Origin: Clostridium homopropionicum DSM 5847
GTDB taxonomy: Bacteria; Bacillota; Clostridia; Clostridiales; Clostridiaceae
Reading direction: 5' to 3'
NCBI RefSeq assembly: GCF_001263795.1
Contig: NZ_LHUR01000011.1
Location: 1 to 64,000, forward strand
DNA: 64,000 bases
Shown here in pieces: positions 47,954-58,499 of the stretch; within the stretch, counting starts at the first letter, position 1; each line of letters opens with the position of its first letter. The notes under the pieces were generated by a model, which worked only from the letters and a program-made list of their open reading frames with translations, had not been told where the DNA came from and did no database searches. The translations under genes were made by a program, and so were the position numbers.

Positions 47954-48562
47954 ATGAGTGATAATAAAAAAGATAAACAATCTGAAATATATGAATTTAT
48001 TAAAAATCAAATAATTCAAAAGGGCTACCCACCATCAGTTAGAGAAATATGCAAGGGTGTTGGTCTTAGTTCAACTTCAACAGTTCATGGCCATTTAGAG
48101 AGACTAGAGAAAAAAGGATTAATACGAAGAGACTCAACAAAGCCAAGAACTATTGAAATTCTTAAGGATCCTGTAATCAATAAAGAGATGTTAAACATCC
48201 CTATTGTTGGGAAGATTACAGCTGGAGAACCTATTTTAGCTGTAGAAAACATTGAAGATACTTTCCCTATATCTTTAAATTTCATGCCAAAAAATAAAGA
48301 TTTATTTATATTAAATGTATCTGGAGAAAGTATGATTGAAGCAGGTATACATAATGGTGATTTAGCAATAATTGAAAAAACAAACTATGCTGAAAATGGA
48401 GAAATCGTAGTTGCTTTAATCGAAAATGAAGCTACTTTAAAAACTTTTTATAAGGAGAAAGATCATATTAGGCTTCAACCTGAAAACAAGACAATGAATC
48501 CTATTATTGTAGATGATTGCATTATTGTAGGAAAATTAGTAGGCTTATTTAGAAAATACTAA
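47954..48562 (+). CDS. lexA: SOS repressor LexA
   Basis: LexA represses DNA-damage genes and cleaves itself when RecA is active. The 202 residues have an N-terminal winged helix (about 1-68; [23 protein letters not shown]), the Ala-Gly cleavage site in KITAGEP (about 85), the catalytic Ser in [10 protein letters not shown] and Lys in ATLKTFY. ATG 47954, 8 bases after AGGAG, is preferred over a GTG (47945) inside the ribosome binding site. LexA boxes lie before this gene and recA. Confidence 0.97.
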   Translation: MSDNKKDKQSEIYEFIKNQIIQKGYPPSVREICKGVGLSSTSTVHGHLERLEKKGLIRRDSTKPRTIEILKDPVINKEMLNIPIVGKITAGEPILAVENIEDTFPISLNFMPKNKDLFILNVSGESMIEAGIHNGDLAIIEKTNYAENGEIVVALIENEATLKTFYKEKDHIRLQPENKTMNPIIVDDCIIVGKLVGLFRKY

Positions 48563-48568
48563 AGTATA

Positions 48569-48610
48569 AAGAGTAAATGATTTATTGTTAATCACTTACT
48601 CTTGTTTTTA
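48569..48610. terminator. Terminator between lexA and the YnbB-type gene
   Basis: AAGAGTAAATGATT (48569-48582) pairs with AATCACTTACTCTT (48590-48603) with one A-C mismatch and is followed by GTTTTTAT. It serves two converging genes. Confidence 0.8.
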
Positions 48611-48613
48611 TAT

Positions 48614-49897
48614 CTATTTCAAAATTCTTCCTAATGCTATTAAAATTCCTATTTTAGCATGATCAAAAGTAAGTCCTCCCTGTAGATATGCAATGTAAGG
48701 CTCTCTAATTGGAGCATCACATGATAATTCAATAGATGATCCTTGAATAAATGAGCCTGCTGCCATTATTACTTGATCTGCATATCCTGGCATATCCCAA
48801 GGTTCACAAGCTACAAAAGAATCAATTGGAGAACCTATTTGTATCCCCTTGCAAAATTCTATAAGTTTTTCTTTGTCATTAAATTTGATGGCTTGAATTA
48901 TATCGCTTCTTTTATCATCAAACTTCGGTAATACATTTAAACCAGCAAGTTCCATTATTCTTGAACAGAATACTGCACTTTTTAAAGCCTCCATTGTTAT
49001 GTGTGGAGCAAGGAATAATCCTTGAAACATGGTTCTCATTACTCCAAAAGTAGAACCACACTCCCCTCCTATTCCTGGAACAGTTAATCTATAAGATGCT
49101 CTCTCTACACATTCTTTAGTTCCTGCTATATATCCTCCTGTAGGAGTAATACCTCCTCCGATGTTCTTAATTAATGATCCAACTACCAAGTCAGCTCCAA
49201 CATCTGTAGGTTCGTAAATATCTATGAATTCTCCGTAGCAATTATCTACGAAGCATATAATATCTTTCTTAAGTGCTTTAACACATTCAATTATTTCTTT
49301 AATATCATTAATTAGTAAAGCATTTCTCCAACCATAACCTGTGGACCTTTGAATATGAACTAATTTTATTGATGGATCTTCAGATAATATTTTCTTAATG
49401 TCTATGTAATTTGGTTTTCCTTCCTCAGTTAATTCTAATTGTTTGTGATTAACGCCATATTCCTTAAGTGATCCCATATTATTTCCTTTACCTATTCCAA
49501 TGACTTCATGAAGAGTATCATATGGAGTTCCACAAACTGAAAGCATTGTATCACCAGGTCTTAAGTTTCCGAATAAGGCAGTTCCTAAGGCATGAGTACC
49601 ATTTACAAAATGAGGTCTAACAAGTGCACTTTCACAATTAAATATTCTAGCATAAACCTTATCTAAAGAATCTCTACCCATATCGTTATATCCATAGCCA
49701 GTGGAAAAAGTAAAATGAGAATCACTAATTCTCTCTTCCTGAAAAGCTTTTAGAACTTTAAGTTGATTAAATTCTCTTATTTCATCTAATGAATTACATA
49801 CTTCTTCAACATCTTTAATAGCTTTTTCATATAGCTCTAATACTTTATTGCTAATTTTATATTGATTAACTAGTAATTCTTTTGTATTTTGAATCAT
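48614..49897 (-). CDS. PLP-dependent enzyme of the methionine gamma-lyase-like YnbB family
   Basis: The 427-residue protein belongs to the YnbB/aluminium-resistance-type family of the Cys/Met metabolism PLP superfamily. It shows FTFSTGYGYNDMGRDSL, RPHFVNGTHAL, FVDNCYGEF and the PLP lysine in VGSLIKNIGGG. Its true substrate is not established. In bacilli ynbB also lies near hfq (with hflX between) and before glnR, which agrees with the position next to hfq here. The start is ATG 49897, with GGGGGACTT upstream on the minus strand. Confidence 0.88.
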   Translation of the reverse strand: MIQNTKELLVNQYKISNKVLELYEKAIKDVEEVCNSLDEIREFNQLKVLKAFQEERISDSHFTFSTGYGYNDMGRDSLDKVYARIFNCESALVRPHFVNGTHALGTALFGNLRPGDTMLSVCGTPYDTLHEVIGIGKGNNMGSLKEYGVNHKQLELTEEGKPNYIDIKKILSEDPSIKLVHIQRSTGYGWRNALLINDIKEIIECVKALKKDIICFVDNCYGEFIDIYEPTDVGADLVVGSLIKNIGGGITPTGGYIAGTKECVERASYRLTVPGIGGECGSTFGVMRTMFQGLFLAPHITMEALKSAVFCSRIMELAGLNVLPKFDDKRSDIIQAIKFNDKEKLIEFCKGIQIGSPIDSFVACEPWDMPGYADQVIMAAGSFIQGSSIELSCDAPIREPYIAYLQGGLTFDHAKIGILIALGRILK

Positions 49898-49966
49898 AAT
49901 AAGTCCCCCAAAATCTAAAATTATTAATTATTAATTATTTTAAACATTAATTATATTAACACATAT

Positions 49967-49996
49967 AAAAAAAATAGGCAAACTATTGCCTATTTT
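49967..49996 (-). terminator. hfq terminator
   Basis: On the minus strand AAAATAGGCAA pairs with TTGCCTATTTT (plus coordinates 49971-49981 and 49986-49996) and is followed by a run of eight T. Confidence 0.88.
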
Positions 49997-50231
49997 AATC
50001 GTTATCTTCTTGAACAAACAAAATTGGTTTTGCCGGAATAATGGTAGAAACTGCATGCTTATATACCATCATCTGTTTTCCATCATTGTCTAAAATTACA
50101 GTAAAATTATCAAATCCTTTAACAAGACCTTTTAGCTGAAATCCATTCGTTAGATATATGACAACGTGTATTTTGTTCCTTCTTGCATTATTTAGAAATA
50201 AATCTTGTAGATTGCTAGGTGGTTTATTCAT
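49995..50231 (-). CDS. hfq: RNA chaperone Hfq
   Basis: Hfq is an Sm-like hexameric RNA chaperone. The 78 residues show [24 protein letters not shown] in parts, [18 protein letters not shown] (Sm1) and the Sm2 [13 protein letters not shown] 50231 follows GGAGGG on the minus strand. A TTG at 50246 lies in the ribosome binding site and is not used. It is downstream of miaA, the usual bacterial order miaA-hfq. Confidence 0.97.
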   Translation of the reverse strand: MNKPPSNLQDLFLNNARRNKIHVVIYLTNGFQLKGLVKGFDNFTVILDNDGKQMMVYKHAVSTIIPAKPILFVQEDND

Positions 50232-50304
50232 AATGTTTCCCTCCAACTTGTGATATTTAAAATTATTCTATAAAAATAAGTAAAATCCTTTATTTTTTTA
50301 TTAT

Positions 50305-51249
50305 TTATTTATTAATTTTTAATTCATAAAACTTGCTTTTAATATATTCTACTATTTCATCACTATCTTTAAATTTATCTTTATCTACCCAAATAACTCT
50401 CTTATCTTTTCTAAACCATGTTAATTGACGCTTAGCATAATTCCTACTACCCTTTTTAATCATTTCAATAGCTTCACTAAGAGAGATATTACCATCAAGA
50501 TAACTTAGTATCTCTTTATAACCAATCCCCTTCATAGATTGCATATCTGCAGTGCAGCCCATCTCTTTAAGTTTACAAACCTCATCTACAAGACCTTGTT
50601 CCATCATAATATCTACTCTTAGATTGATTCTTTCATATAATCTGTCTCTATTCATATTTAATACAAAATAATAAACATTATATGGAATATCATGAATATT
50701 TTGTTCGGCATTAAACTGACTTAGGGTTTTCCCAGTTAGTTTATAAACCTCTAAAGCTCTAATAATTCTTTTTAAATCATTTGAAAATAATCTTTTATAC
50801 GATTCTTCGTCAACTTCTTTTAGAAGATTATGAACATATTCATTTCCTTTTTCCACAGCTAATTCTTTTAAGCTTTCTCTATAGCTTTCATCTTTTTCTA
50901 CTGATGCAAAATCATAGTTAAATACTAGAGAATCTATGTAAAATCCCGTTCCACCAACAACCAAAGGTAATTTCCCTTTTGAATAAATTTCATTTATTGC
51001 TTCAATAGCTTTTTCTTTAAACTCAGCTACACTAAATTCTAATCGTGGATCTAAAAAGTCCAAAAGATAGTGTTTTACATTTTGCATTTCTTCTGGCTTT
51101 ATTTTTGCTGAACCAATATCCATATTCTTATAAATTTGCATAGAATCAGCAGAAATAATTTCTCCATTTAACCTTTTAGCTAGTTCAATAGATGTTTCTG
51201 TTTTTCCTATAGCTGTTGGTCCAGCTAAAATGAATAAGTCTTTTTTCAT
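50305..51249 (-). CDS. miaA: tRNA dimethylallyltransferase
   Basis: MiaA adds the dimethylallyl group to A37 of tRNAs reading UNN codons. MiaB, encoded upstream, then methylthiolates the product. The 314 residues show the P-loop [10 protein letters not shown], the block [18 protein letters not shown], the tRNA-binding [11 protein letters not shown] and [15 protein letters not shown] 51249 has AAGGAG upstream, so the extra 12 codons of the longer frame are not used. The gene ends the miaB-mutS-mutL-miaA-hfq group. Confidence 0.97.
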   Translation of the reverse strand: MKKDLFILAGPTAIGKTETSIELAKRLNGEIISADSMQIYKNMDIGSAKIKPEEMQNVKHYLLDFLDPRLEFSVAEFKEKAIEAINEIYSKGKLPLVVGGTGFYIDSLVFNYDFASVEKDESYRESLKELAVEKGNEYVHNLLKEVDEESYKRLFSNDLKRIIRALEVYKLTGKTLSQFNAEQNIHDIPYNVYYFVLNMNRDRLYERINLRVDIMMEQGLVDEVCKLKEMGCTADMQSMKGIGYKEILSYLDGNISLSEAIEMIKKGSRNYAKRQLTWFRKDKRVIWVDKDKFKDSDEIVEYIKSKFYELKINK

Positions 51250-51293
51250 TAGCGATCTCCTTACAATATTTAAATAAATACACATCTTATTAC

Positions 51294-53123
51294 TTATGTT
51301 CTTTTAAATCTTTTTTCTATATCTTTAACATCCATAGTAATAATCGTCGGTCTACCATGAGGACAATTAAAAGGTTCATTAATGTATCTGAGTTCATCAA
51401 TTAAAGCCGCCATCTCCAATTTAGATAACTGATGACTAGCTTTAATTGCAGCTTTACAGGCTATAGAAGCTATTGTATCATATTTTACTTCAATAGTTTT
51501 CCCAGAACCCATATTTTTTATATTATCTAGAATGTCTATAAATAAATTCTTAATTCCTACTTTACCTAAAAATATTGGAATTTCTCTGATGCTTATAGTA
51601 TTATCTCCAAATAAATCTATAGAAAATCCTGCTTGAATAAAAATGTTTATATTTTCATTATAATAACTATAATCCTCGTGACTTAACTCCATAAGTATTG
51701 GAGTAATAAGTATTTGTGAAACTACCTTACTTTTTATAATATCGTTTTTATATTTTTCAAATAATATTTTTTCATGTGCTGCATGCTGATCTATCATATA
51801 CAAGGTACCGTTGCATTCAGCTAAAATATAAGTATTATTAAATTGCCCTATAATATCTAAAGCAGGGAATTTAGGTTCAATTGCTTCTTTAATTGAAGCT
51901 TCAGTCTTATTTAAGTAATTAGGAATTTCTTCTTTAATAGAAGTATCATCCTGTTTACTATTATGATTATCAAAAGCATATTCTGAATTTTTAAACTTTG
52001 ATACTTGGTTCTCTTTTTCTTCCTTAAGGTCTATGGGAAGCTGTACTAATTTTGGTTCTATATCTTCTACCTTAGGAACTTCTTTATTTATAAAAGGTAA
52101 ATCAAGCTCTTCCTCTTTATTAAATGTACCTTTTACATAATCCCTTAAAGCTGAATGAACTGATTCAAACACTAATTTATAGATGATTCTCTCATCCTGA
52201 AACTTAACTTCTGATTTTGTAGGATGCACATTAACATCTATTAATTCAGGAAATATTTCTATAAAAAGCACAAAGAAAGGATATCTATTTATAGTTAAGA
52301 AAGATTTAAAAGCATTTTCTACAGCAGCAGTAATAAGGCCGCTTTTTATATAGCGTTTATTTACAAAAATACTCTGATTATTTCTACTCCCTCTGCTTAT
52401 TTCAGAATTTCCTATATATCCATGTACAGATGCAATATCAGTACATCCTTCAAATTGGATTAAATTATTATATACATTATTACCGTATATATTTCTTATT
52501 GTATCCTTTGAATCTTCAGTAGCAAAAGTTATTAGTGATTTTTTATCGTTTATGTAGTATTTAAAAGAGATATTGTGATTAGCAAGAGCAAGTCTAGTAA
52601 CTATATTACTTATTAACGAGCCTTCCCTTTGGTCCGATTTTAAAAATTTTTGTCTTGCAGGCACATTAAAAAATAAATTCTGAACTAATATTGTTGTACC
52701 AACGTTTGATCCTATATCCTCGATAAGTTCTATTTTACCACCACTTAAATGTATTTCTTTTCCGAAAGGATTTCCTTCCATACGACTTATTAAATTAACC
52801 TTAGATACAGATGCTATACTAGGTAAAGCTTCTCCCCTAAATCCAAAGGTATTTACAGAAAATAAATCTTCAACTTTTTTTATTTTACTAGTCCCGTGAG
52901 GCATAAATGCTTTTTCAATATCATCGGGATGAATACCAGTTCCATTATCAGTGATTTTTATACTTTTTTGACCACTCTCTTCAATTTCTATAGTAATATT
53001 TTTAGCATTTGCATCAATACTATTTTCTACAAGCTCTTTAACTACTGAAGCAGGTCTCTCTACAACCTCTCCGGCTGCAATTTTATTTGATATTTCTTCA
53101 TCTAACAGATTAATTCTGTTCAA
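51294..53123 (-). CDS. mutL: DNA mismatch repair protein MutL
   Basis: MutL is the mismatch-repair matchmaker and, in this lineage, the nicking endonuclease. The 609 residues have the GHKL ATPase domain (1-330; [35 protein letters not shown]), a variable linker (about 335-430), and a C-terminal domain with the endonuclease motif [12 protein letters not shown] and the metal-site block CPHGRP. The start is TTG 53123 with AAGGTGAT before it. It begins 11 bases after mutS. Confidence 0.97.
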   Translation of the reverse strand: MNRINLLDEEISNKIAAGEVVERPASVVKELVENSIDANAKNITIEIEESGQKSIKITDNGTGIHPDDIEKAFMPHGTSKIKKVEDLFSVNTFGFRGEALPSIASVSKVNLISRMEGNPFGKEIHLSGGKIELIEDIGSNVGTTILVQNLFFNVPARQKFLKSDQREGSLISNIVTRLALANHNISFKYYINDKKSLITFATEDSKDTIRNIYGNNVYNNLIQFEGCTDIASVHGYIGNSEISRGSRNNQSIFVNKRYIKSGLITAAVENAFKSFLTINRYPFFVLFIEIFPELIDVNVHPTKSEVKFQDERIIYKLVFESVHSALRDYVKGTFNKEEELDLPFINKEVPKVEDIEPKLVQLPIDLKEEKENQVSKFKNSEYAFDNHNSKQDDTSIKEEIPNYLNKTEASIKEAIEPKFPALDIIGQFNNTYILAECNGTLYMIDQHAAHEKILFEKYKNDIIKSKVVSQILITPILMELSHEDYSYYNENINIFIQAGFSIDLFGDNTISIREIPIFLGKVGIKNLFIDILDNIKNMGSGKTIEVKYDTIASIACKAAIKASHQLSKLEMAALIDELRYINEPFNCPHGRPTIITMDVKDIEKRFKRT

Positions 53124-53134
53124 AGTATCACCTT

Positions 53135-55771
53135 CTATAGAGATTTTACTCTTTTAATTATATCATACAGTTTATTAAATCCCTCCATAGGAGTCATATT
53201 TAATATATCTATTGCTTGTAATTCATTTAATATATTTTCCTTTTCAATATCAATAAAGCCTACTTGTTTAATAGTTTTCTTAGAATTCTTAGTATTTTCT
53301 ACTTTTTGTTTAGGTTCTTCTACAAAATTTTGTATTGATGCTTCTTTTGAATCCTCATACTTCTTGCCTTTGCTTTCTAAAGTATGTAATATTTCTTTTG
53401 CCCTATTTGTTACTTCCTCAGGTATTCCGGCTAATTTAGCAACTTCAATACCATAGGATTCATCTGCTCCACCTTCAATAATCTTTCTTAAAAATACTAT
53501 ATCATTTTGTACTTTTTTAACTGCTACGGAATAGTTTTTAACACCATTTATTTTACCTTCAAGGGAAGTTAATTCGTGATAGTGAGTAGCAAATAATGTT
53601 TTACATTTGATTTTTTCATTTGAGCAGATATATTCTATAACGGACCAGGCAATACTTAACCCATCATAGGTACTAGTACCTCTCCCCACTTCGTCTAAAA
53701 TAATTAAACTATTCTTAGTAGCATTTTTCAATATATTAGAGACTTCCCACATCTCAACCATAAAGGTACTCTTACCGCCAGCTAAATCATCAGAAGCTCC
53801 TATTCTAGTAAAAATTTTATCACATATAGCAATTGAAGCTTTCTTAGCAGGAACAAAGCTTCCTATTTGTGCTAAAATATTAATTAGTGCAACCTGCCTC
53901 ATATAGGTTGATTTTCCTGCCATATTAGGACCAGTAATTAGAATCAGCTGTTTACTCTCATTATCTAAGTGAGTATCATTTGCCACAAAACTATTTCTTG
54001 GAATAACCTTTTCTACAATTGGGTGCCTGCCTTCAATAATTACAAGCTCCCCTTCAGCTTTGATTTCTGGTTTGCAATAATTATTTTCTTTTGCCACCAA
54101 CGCAAGCGAGCAAAGACAATCTACTTCAGATATTAATTTTGCACTATTTTGCATTCTATCTATCTGTTTTTCTACTAAATCTCTAATTTCCACAAAAACA
54201 GAATACTCAAGTTCAATTAACTTTTCTTGCGCTCCTAATACCTTTTCCTCTATTTCCTTAAGTTCTGGAGTAATATACCTTTCACAATTTGCTAAGGTTT
54301 GCTTTCTAATATATCTGTTTTCAGGAATTGAACCGAAATTTGACTTTGTAACTTCAATGTAATAACCAAATACTTTATTATAACCAACCTTTAAAGACTT
54401 AATCCCAGTTACATCTCTTTCTTGATGTTCTAAAGATGCTATCCATTCTCTACCGTTAGTTTTTGCTCTTCTTAATTCATCAATTTCTTCATTATATCCA
54501 TTTTTGATAATTCCTCCTTCTTTTATTGAAAAGGAAGGATTTTCAATTATAGACTTGTGAATTACTTCATAAACATCTTGAAGACAATCAAGGTTATGGT
54601 AAATACCTTTAAGAAGATTAGATTTAAAATTGCTTAGAAGTTCTTTTATTCTTGGGATTTTTTCTATAGAAGCTTTAAGTGCTAAAAGTTCCTTCGCATT
54701 TACACTTTTTGAAGATATTTTGCCAACTAGCCTTTCTATATCATAAATATCCTTAAGATTTAATTTCAAATCTTCATATAGCTGATAATTATTCATTATT
54801 TCTTCTATTGCATCTAATCTATCTACAATTTTATCTTTTTTAATCAGTGGCTGTTCAAGCCATTTTCTTAATAGTCTAGCACCCATAGCAGTATTAGTCT
54901 TATCTAATACCCATAATAAAGATCCTTTTTTAGACTTATCTTTTAAAGTTTCAGTAATTTCTAAGTTCCTTCTAGAATTTATATCTATACTTAAATAATC
55001 ATATGAATTATAAAAGCTAATTTGATTTATATGAGATAATACTATCTTTTGAGTTTCCATTATGTATTTTAGCAGTCCATTAGCGCCTTTTTGAAGGATA
55101 CTATCGAAGCCTTCTATTGAACAATCCTTAAATTGAGTCTTAAGATTTTCTAAAGCGTCAGCTATAAAGTACTTCTTATCCGTTTTAGTAATTAGTATTG
55201 AAAATCGTTCAGTAATTGAATTCAATAATCTATCTGGAATACCCTCAACTAATATAATTTCCTTAGGCAAAAACTTAGAAATTTCATCTAATATATTTGA
55301 TATTTCATGCTTCACTAAAGTACATTGAAAGTCTCCAGTTGAAACATCTGCAAAACATAAAGCTGCATTATCACTTTCTATATATAAACTCATTAAATAG
55401 TTATTTCTTGTATCTTCAAGAAAAGATGAATCTGAATAGGTACCAGGGGTTATTATCTTTATAACATCTCTTCTAACTATTCCCTTTGCTTCTGATGGAT
55501 CTTCTAATTGTTCACAAATTGCGACCTTATAACCCTTTGTTACCAACTTATTTATATAGGAACTAGATGCATGATAAGGGATTCCGCACATGGGAGCTCT
55601 TTTCTCAAGACCGCAATCTCTACCGGTTAAAACTAGCTCTAATTCTCTTGATGCAATTTCTGCATCTTCAAAAAACATTTCATAAAAATCTCCAAGCCTA
55701 AAAAATAGAATACACTCTTTATTTTTTTCTTTAACTTCTAAATATTGCTGCATCATTGGAGTAAGTGCCAT
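53135..55771 (-). CDS. mutS: DNA mismatch repair protein MutS
   Basis: MutS recognises mismatches and small loops. The 878 residues show the N-terminal mismatch-reading FYEMF in [13 protein letters not shown], the lever and clamp regions, the ATPase Walker [15 protein letters not shown], and the downstream [18 protein letters not shown] signature. A C-terminal tail for tetramer and clamp contacts ends the protein. TAAGGAGG precedes ATG 55771. It lies between miaB and mutL. Confidence 0.97.
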   Translation of the reverse strand: MALTPMMQQYLEVKEKNKECILFFRLGDFYEMFFEDAEIASRELELVLTGRDCGLEKRAPMCGIPYHASSSYINKLVTKGYKVAICEQLEDPSEAKGIVRRDVIKIITPGTYSDSSFLEDTRNNYLMSLYIESDNAALCFADVSTGDFQCTLVKHEISNILDEISKFLPKEIILVEGIPDRLLNSITERFSILITKTDKKYFIADALENLKTQFKDCSIEGFDSILQKGANGLLKYIMETQKIVLSHINQISFYNSYDYLSIDINSRRNLEITETLKDKSKKGSLLWVLDKTNTAMGARLLRKWLEQPLIKKDKIVDRLDAIEEIMNNYQLYEDLKLNLKDIYDIERLVGKISSKSVNAKELLALKASIEKIPRIKELLSNFKSNLLKGIYHNLDCLQDVYEVIHKSIIENPSFSIKEGGIIKNGYNEEIDELRRAKTNGREWIASLEHQERDVTGIKSLKVGYNKVFGYYIEVTKSNFGSIPENRYIRKQTLANCERYITPELKEIEEKVLGAQEKLIELEYSVFVEIRDLVEKQIDRMQNSAKLISEVDCLCSLALVAKENNYCKPEIKAEGELVIIEGRHPIVEKVIPRNSFVANDTHLDNESKQLILITGPNMAGKSTYMRQVALINILAQIGSFVPAKKASIAICDKIFTRIGASDDLAGGKSTFMVEMWEVSNILKNATKNSLIILDEVGRGTSTYDGLSIAWSVIEYICSNEKIKCKTLFATHYHELTSLEGKINGVKNYSVAVKKVQNDIVFLRKIIEGGADESYGIEVAKLAGIPEEVTNRAKEILHTLESKGKKYEDSKEASIQNFVEEPKQKVENTKNSKKTIKQVGFIDIEKENILNELQAIDILNMTPMEGFNKLYDIIKRVKSL

Positions 55772-55797
55772 TCTAATTCCTCCTTATTAAATATAGT

Positions 55798-55821
55798 AAA
55801 AAAGCCCTCAAAAGAGCTTTT
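55798..55821 (-). terminator. miaB-mutS intergenic terminator
   Basis: On the minus strand AAAAGC-TC and GA-GCTTTT form a stem with a two-base bulge (plus coordinates 55800-55809 and 55814-55821) followed by a T-run. It overlaps the miaB stop. Some readthrough into mutS is likely, because no separate strong promoter is apparent in the 48-base gap. Confidence 0.6.
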
Positions 55822-57148
55822 ATACTATTTCCCCTACTAGTGAAAAGGATTGAGCTTTAGTTATTTTCACTTTTACTAACTTTCCAACTAAATCTATACT
55901 TCCATCAAAGTTTACAAGCTTGCTTGTTCTGGTTCTTCCCATAAGCTTTGTATCATCATTTTTACTAGGTCCTTCAACTAAGATTTCAACAATTTTGTCT
56001 TCGTATTCTTTGTTTTTCTTAGCCATGGAATCATTAACTACCTTTACTAATCTATTAAATCTATCATGTTTAACACTGTCTGGTATTTGATCCTCATACT
56101 TTGCAGCTGGAGTACCTTCACGTTTAGAATATATGAAAGTAAAAGCAGAATCAAATTGAACTTGCTCTGCAAGAGTTAAGGTATCCATAAAATCCTCTTC
56201 TGTTTCTCCAGGATATCCTACTATTATATCAGTAGTAATTGCAACATCAGGTACAGCCTTTCTTAATCTAACCACAAGATTTAAATAATCTTCTCTAGTA
56301 TATTTTCTATTCATTGCTTCTAGAATTTTTGTTGATCCAGATTGAAGTGCAAAATGTCCATGTTCACAAACTTTATCACATTCTGCCATTGCTAAAATCA
56401 AATCATCTGAAACATCCTTAGGATGAGAAGTCATAAATCTAATTCTTTCAAGACCTTCTATTTCATTTACCTTTCTTAAAAGTTCTGCAAAGGAAATCTC
56501 AGGGTTAAGCCCCTTGCCGTAAGAATTTACATTTTGACCTAATAAGGTAATTTCTTTATAACCTTTAGAAATTAAATCTTTAATCTCATTTATTATATTT
56601 TCAGGTTCCCTGCTTCTTTCTCTTCCCCTAACGTGAGGAACAATGCAATATGAACAGAAGTTATTGCAGCCATACATTATTGTAACAAAAGCCTTTACAT
56701 CGCTTTTTCTATCCACTGGCAGTCCTTCAATAATATCTTTTTCCTTATCCCATACTTCAACTATAGAATTCCCTTCTGTTTTTACTCTTTCAATATACTC
56801 AGGGAGCTTATATGAATTATAACTACCTGCAATAATATCTACATGAGGGAATTTACTCATAACCTTATCTGGCATTCCCTTTTGTTGCATCATGCAGCCA
56901 GTTACAACTATTATTAAATCAGGATTTTTCCTTTTTAGTGCTTTTAGAGCTCCAAGATGCCCAAATACTTTCAGCTCAGCGTTTTCTCTAACGCAGCAAG
57001 TATTAAATATTATTATATCTGATTCCTCTCTATTTTCAGTTCGAATATAGCCAATTCCTTTAAGTAAGCCAGATATCTTCTCAGAATCTTCTTCATTCAT
57101 CTGACATCCCCAAGTATCTATATAGTATTTCTTATTTACTTTATTCAT
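55820..57148 (-). CDS. miaB: tRNA-2-methylthio-N6-dimethylallyladenosine synthase MiaB
   Basis: MiaB is a radical SAM methylthiotransferase acting on i6A37 made by MiaA. The 442 residues have N-terminal cluster cysteines in [20 protein letters not shown] and [10 protein letters not shown], the radical SAM motif [11 protein letters not shown], and a C-terminal TRAM domain. ATG 57148, after GAGGAG, is chosen over ATG 57163. It is related to rimO at 37.4 kb but shows the MiaB-specific signatures. Confidence 0.96.
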   Translation of the reverse strand: MNKVNKKYYIDTWGCQMNEEDSEKISGLLKGIGYIRTENREESDIIIFNTCCVRENAELKVFGHLGALKALKRKNPDLIIVVTGCMMQQKGMPDKVMSKFPHVDIIAGSYNSYKLPEYIERVKTEGNSIVEVWDKEKDIIEGLPVDRKSDVKAFVTIMYGCNNFCSYCIVPHVRGRERSREPENIINEIKDLISKGYKEITLLGQNVNSYGKGLNPEISFAELLRKVNEIEGLERIRFMTSHPKDVSDDLILAMAECDKVCEHGHFALQSGSTKILEAMNRKYTREDYLNLVVRLRKAVPDVAITTDIIVGYPGETEEDFMDTLTLAEQVQFDSAFTFIYSKREGTPAAKYEDQIPDSVKHDRFNRLVKVVNDSMAKKNKEYEDKIVEILVEGPSKNDDTKLMGRTRTSKLVNFDGSIDLVGKLVKVKITKAQSFSLVGEIV

Positions 57149-57349
57149 GTGTTTTCTCCTCATCTAAAATAACTTTGGTAAACTTTTATAAATTTCTTAT
57201 ACAATTATTTATTATATATAATTTGCACTTAATTTAAAAGAACTTTTATATTGTTTTGCAATTTATAATGAAAAATACAAAAATTTATGAAATTTATTAA
57301 TTAAATTTGATTATTTTGCAAAGAATATAACAAAAGGGAGTGTGATACT

Positions 57350-57514
57350 ATGTATGATGCAAAAGATAATAATGTAAAAAGTAATCATACAACCAATAAT
57401 TTAAAAAATGGGTGTATTGGAGATAGAAGTTATTTCATGAATGTCCAAAAGGAAAGTTTGATGAATTTTAAATCTTCCTATATTCCAACAGAAAAAATAA
57501 TTAAAATGGAATAA
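57350..57514 (+). CDS. Small orphan protein (54 aa) on the opposite strand
   Basis: ATG 57350 has a good ribosome binding site (GGGAGTG, starting 57336) and runs 54 codons to TAA 57512-57514, where a strong terminator follows at once. The product begins MYDAKDNNVKSNHTTNN and ends PTEKIIKME. It is polar, rich in Asn, Lys and Ser, with a single Cys and no membrane segment. It is the only plus-strand gene in this region. The start signal plus dedicated terminator support a real gene. A small sporulation or regulatory protein is possible but unproven. Confidence 0.6.
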   Translation: MYDAKDNNVKSNHTTNNLKNGCIGDRSYFMNVQKESLMNFKSSYIPTEKIIKME

Positions 57515-57518
57515 GTTC

Positions 57519-57581
57519 AAAAGAGCATTAACTACATATGTAGTTAATGATGATACTACATATGTAAATTAATGCTCTTTT
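57519..57581. terminator. Long bidirectional terminator with nested palindrome
   Basis: AAAAGAGCATTAA (57519-57531) pairs with TTAATGCTCTTTT (57569-57581). Inside it TACATATGTAGT (57533-57544) pairs with ACTACATATGTA (57555-57566), giving a 25-bp stem with one small internal loop. A 22-base perfect palindrome (57527-57548) can also form alone. It serves both the small orphan gene and the GNAT gene. Confidence 0.88.
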
Positions 57582-57591
57582 AAATTCACAG

Positions 57592-58458
57592 CTATTTCTT
57601 TAAATACCAATTAGAGTACTCTTCTATTTCTCTAAATCCTAAATTTTTATACATTGCAATTGCTGAATAATTAAATAAATCAACCTTTATTCTGGCTCTA
57701 TTATATCCTTTTGAATGTATTAGATTTAATAAATTTTTTATAAACATACTTCCAAATCCCTTATTTTGAAAGTTATTTAAAACGCCGAAATTAATTATTT
57801 GAGGAATGTCCTCCTTAAGTATCACTTGGCCATATCCAATAAAGATTTCATTTAATTTCATAAAAATAGAGCCATCCTCAAGATAATGGTCCTGCATTTC
57901 ATCATAATATATATCTCCAATATCTAAAGGAATTCTATCTTCGCTTTTAAATATTTCATTTTGTAGATGTAACCGCAGATTTTCATCTTTTCCTTTTATT
58001 AATTGTTTAAAGCTTATTCCCTCAGATAAATTTAATTTCAAAGGCTCATTAATTAAGACTTCCATTTCCATATAGCCTTTTATTCTATTAAATCCTAAAG
58101 ATTCTAAAACATAATAATTGTAAGGATTTTTTATGCAGTCATAAGAAATAAGTGATGGACTTTTTATAGAATCTAATAAATATTTGTATCCCTCAATTGT
58201 GTTCTCATTTTCCAAAACACTCATTGAATTGATCTTAATAATGTTTTTAGAACTATTCTCAATCCATATATATCCCCTAAATTCATGATTCTTTTTTAAT
58301 AATTTTATTCTTTTTCTTAACAGTAATTGATGAATTGAATTAGAATCAGAATATAAAGATATAAAATCCTTATTTAATTTATTAAATTTTTTTCTGGAAT
58401 TATTTAATTTTAGAAAAGGCTTTATATCATTTTTATTTAAATTATATACTTTATACAT
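57592..58458 (-). CDS. GNAT family N-acetyltransferase
   Basis: The 288-residue protein has an atypical N-terminal half (about 1-145) that looks like a degenerate GNAT-like or adaptor domain. Its C-terminal GNAT domain (about 150-288) has the acetyl-CoA loop NFQNKGFGSMFIKNLL and the closing YKNLGFREIEEYSNWYL. The acceptor substrate is unknown. It lies 41 bases after the CotS-like kinase gene on the same strand and is probably cotranscribed with it. GAAGGT precedes ATG 58458. Confidence 0.88.
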   Translation of the reverse strand: MYKVYNLNKNDIKPFLKLNNSRKKFNKLNKDFISLYSDSNSIHQLLLRKRIKLLKKNHEFRGYIWIENSSKNIIKINSMSVLENENTIEGYKYLLDSIKSPSLISYDCIKNPYNYYVLESLGFNRIKGYMEMEVLINEPLKLNLSEGISFKQLIKGKDENLRLHLQNEIFKSEDRIPLDIGDIYYDEMQDHYLEDGSIFMKLNEIFIGYGQVILKEDIPQIINFGVLNNFQNKGFGSMFIKNLLNLIHSKGYNRARIKVDLFNYSAIAMYKNLGFREIEEYSNWYLKK

Positions 58459-58499
58459 ATAGTTACCTTCTTTATTATGGTATTAAAGAAATAATTAAT

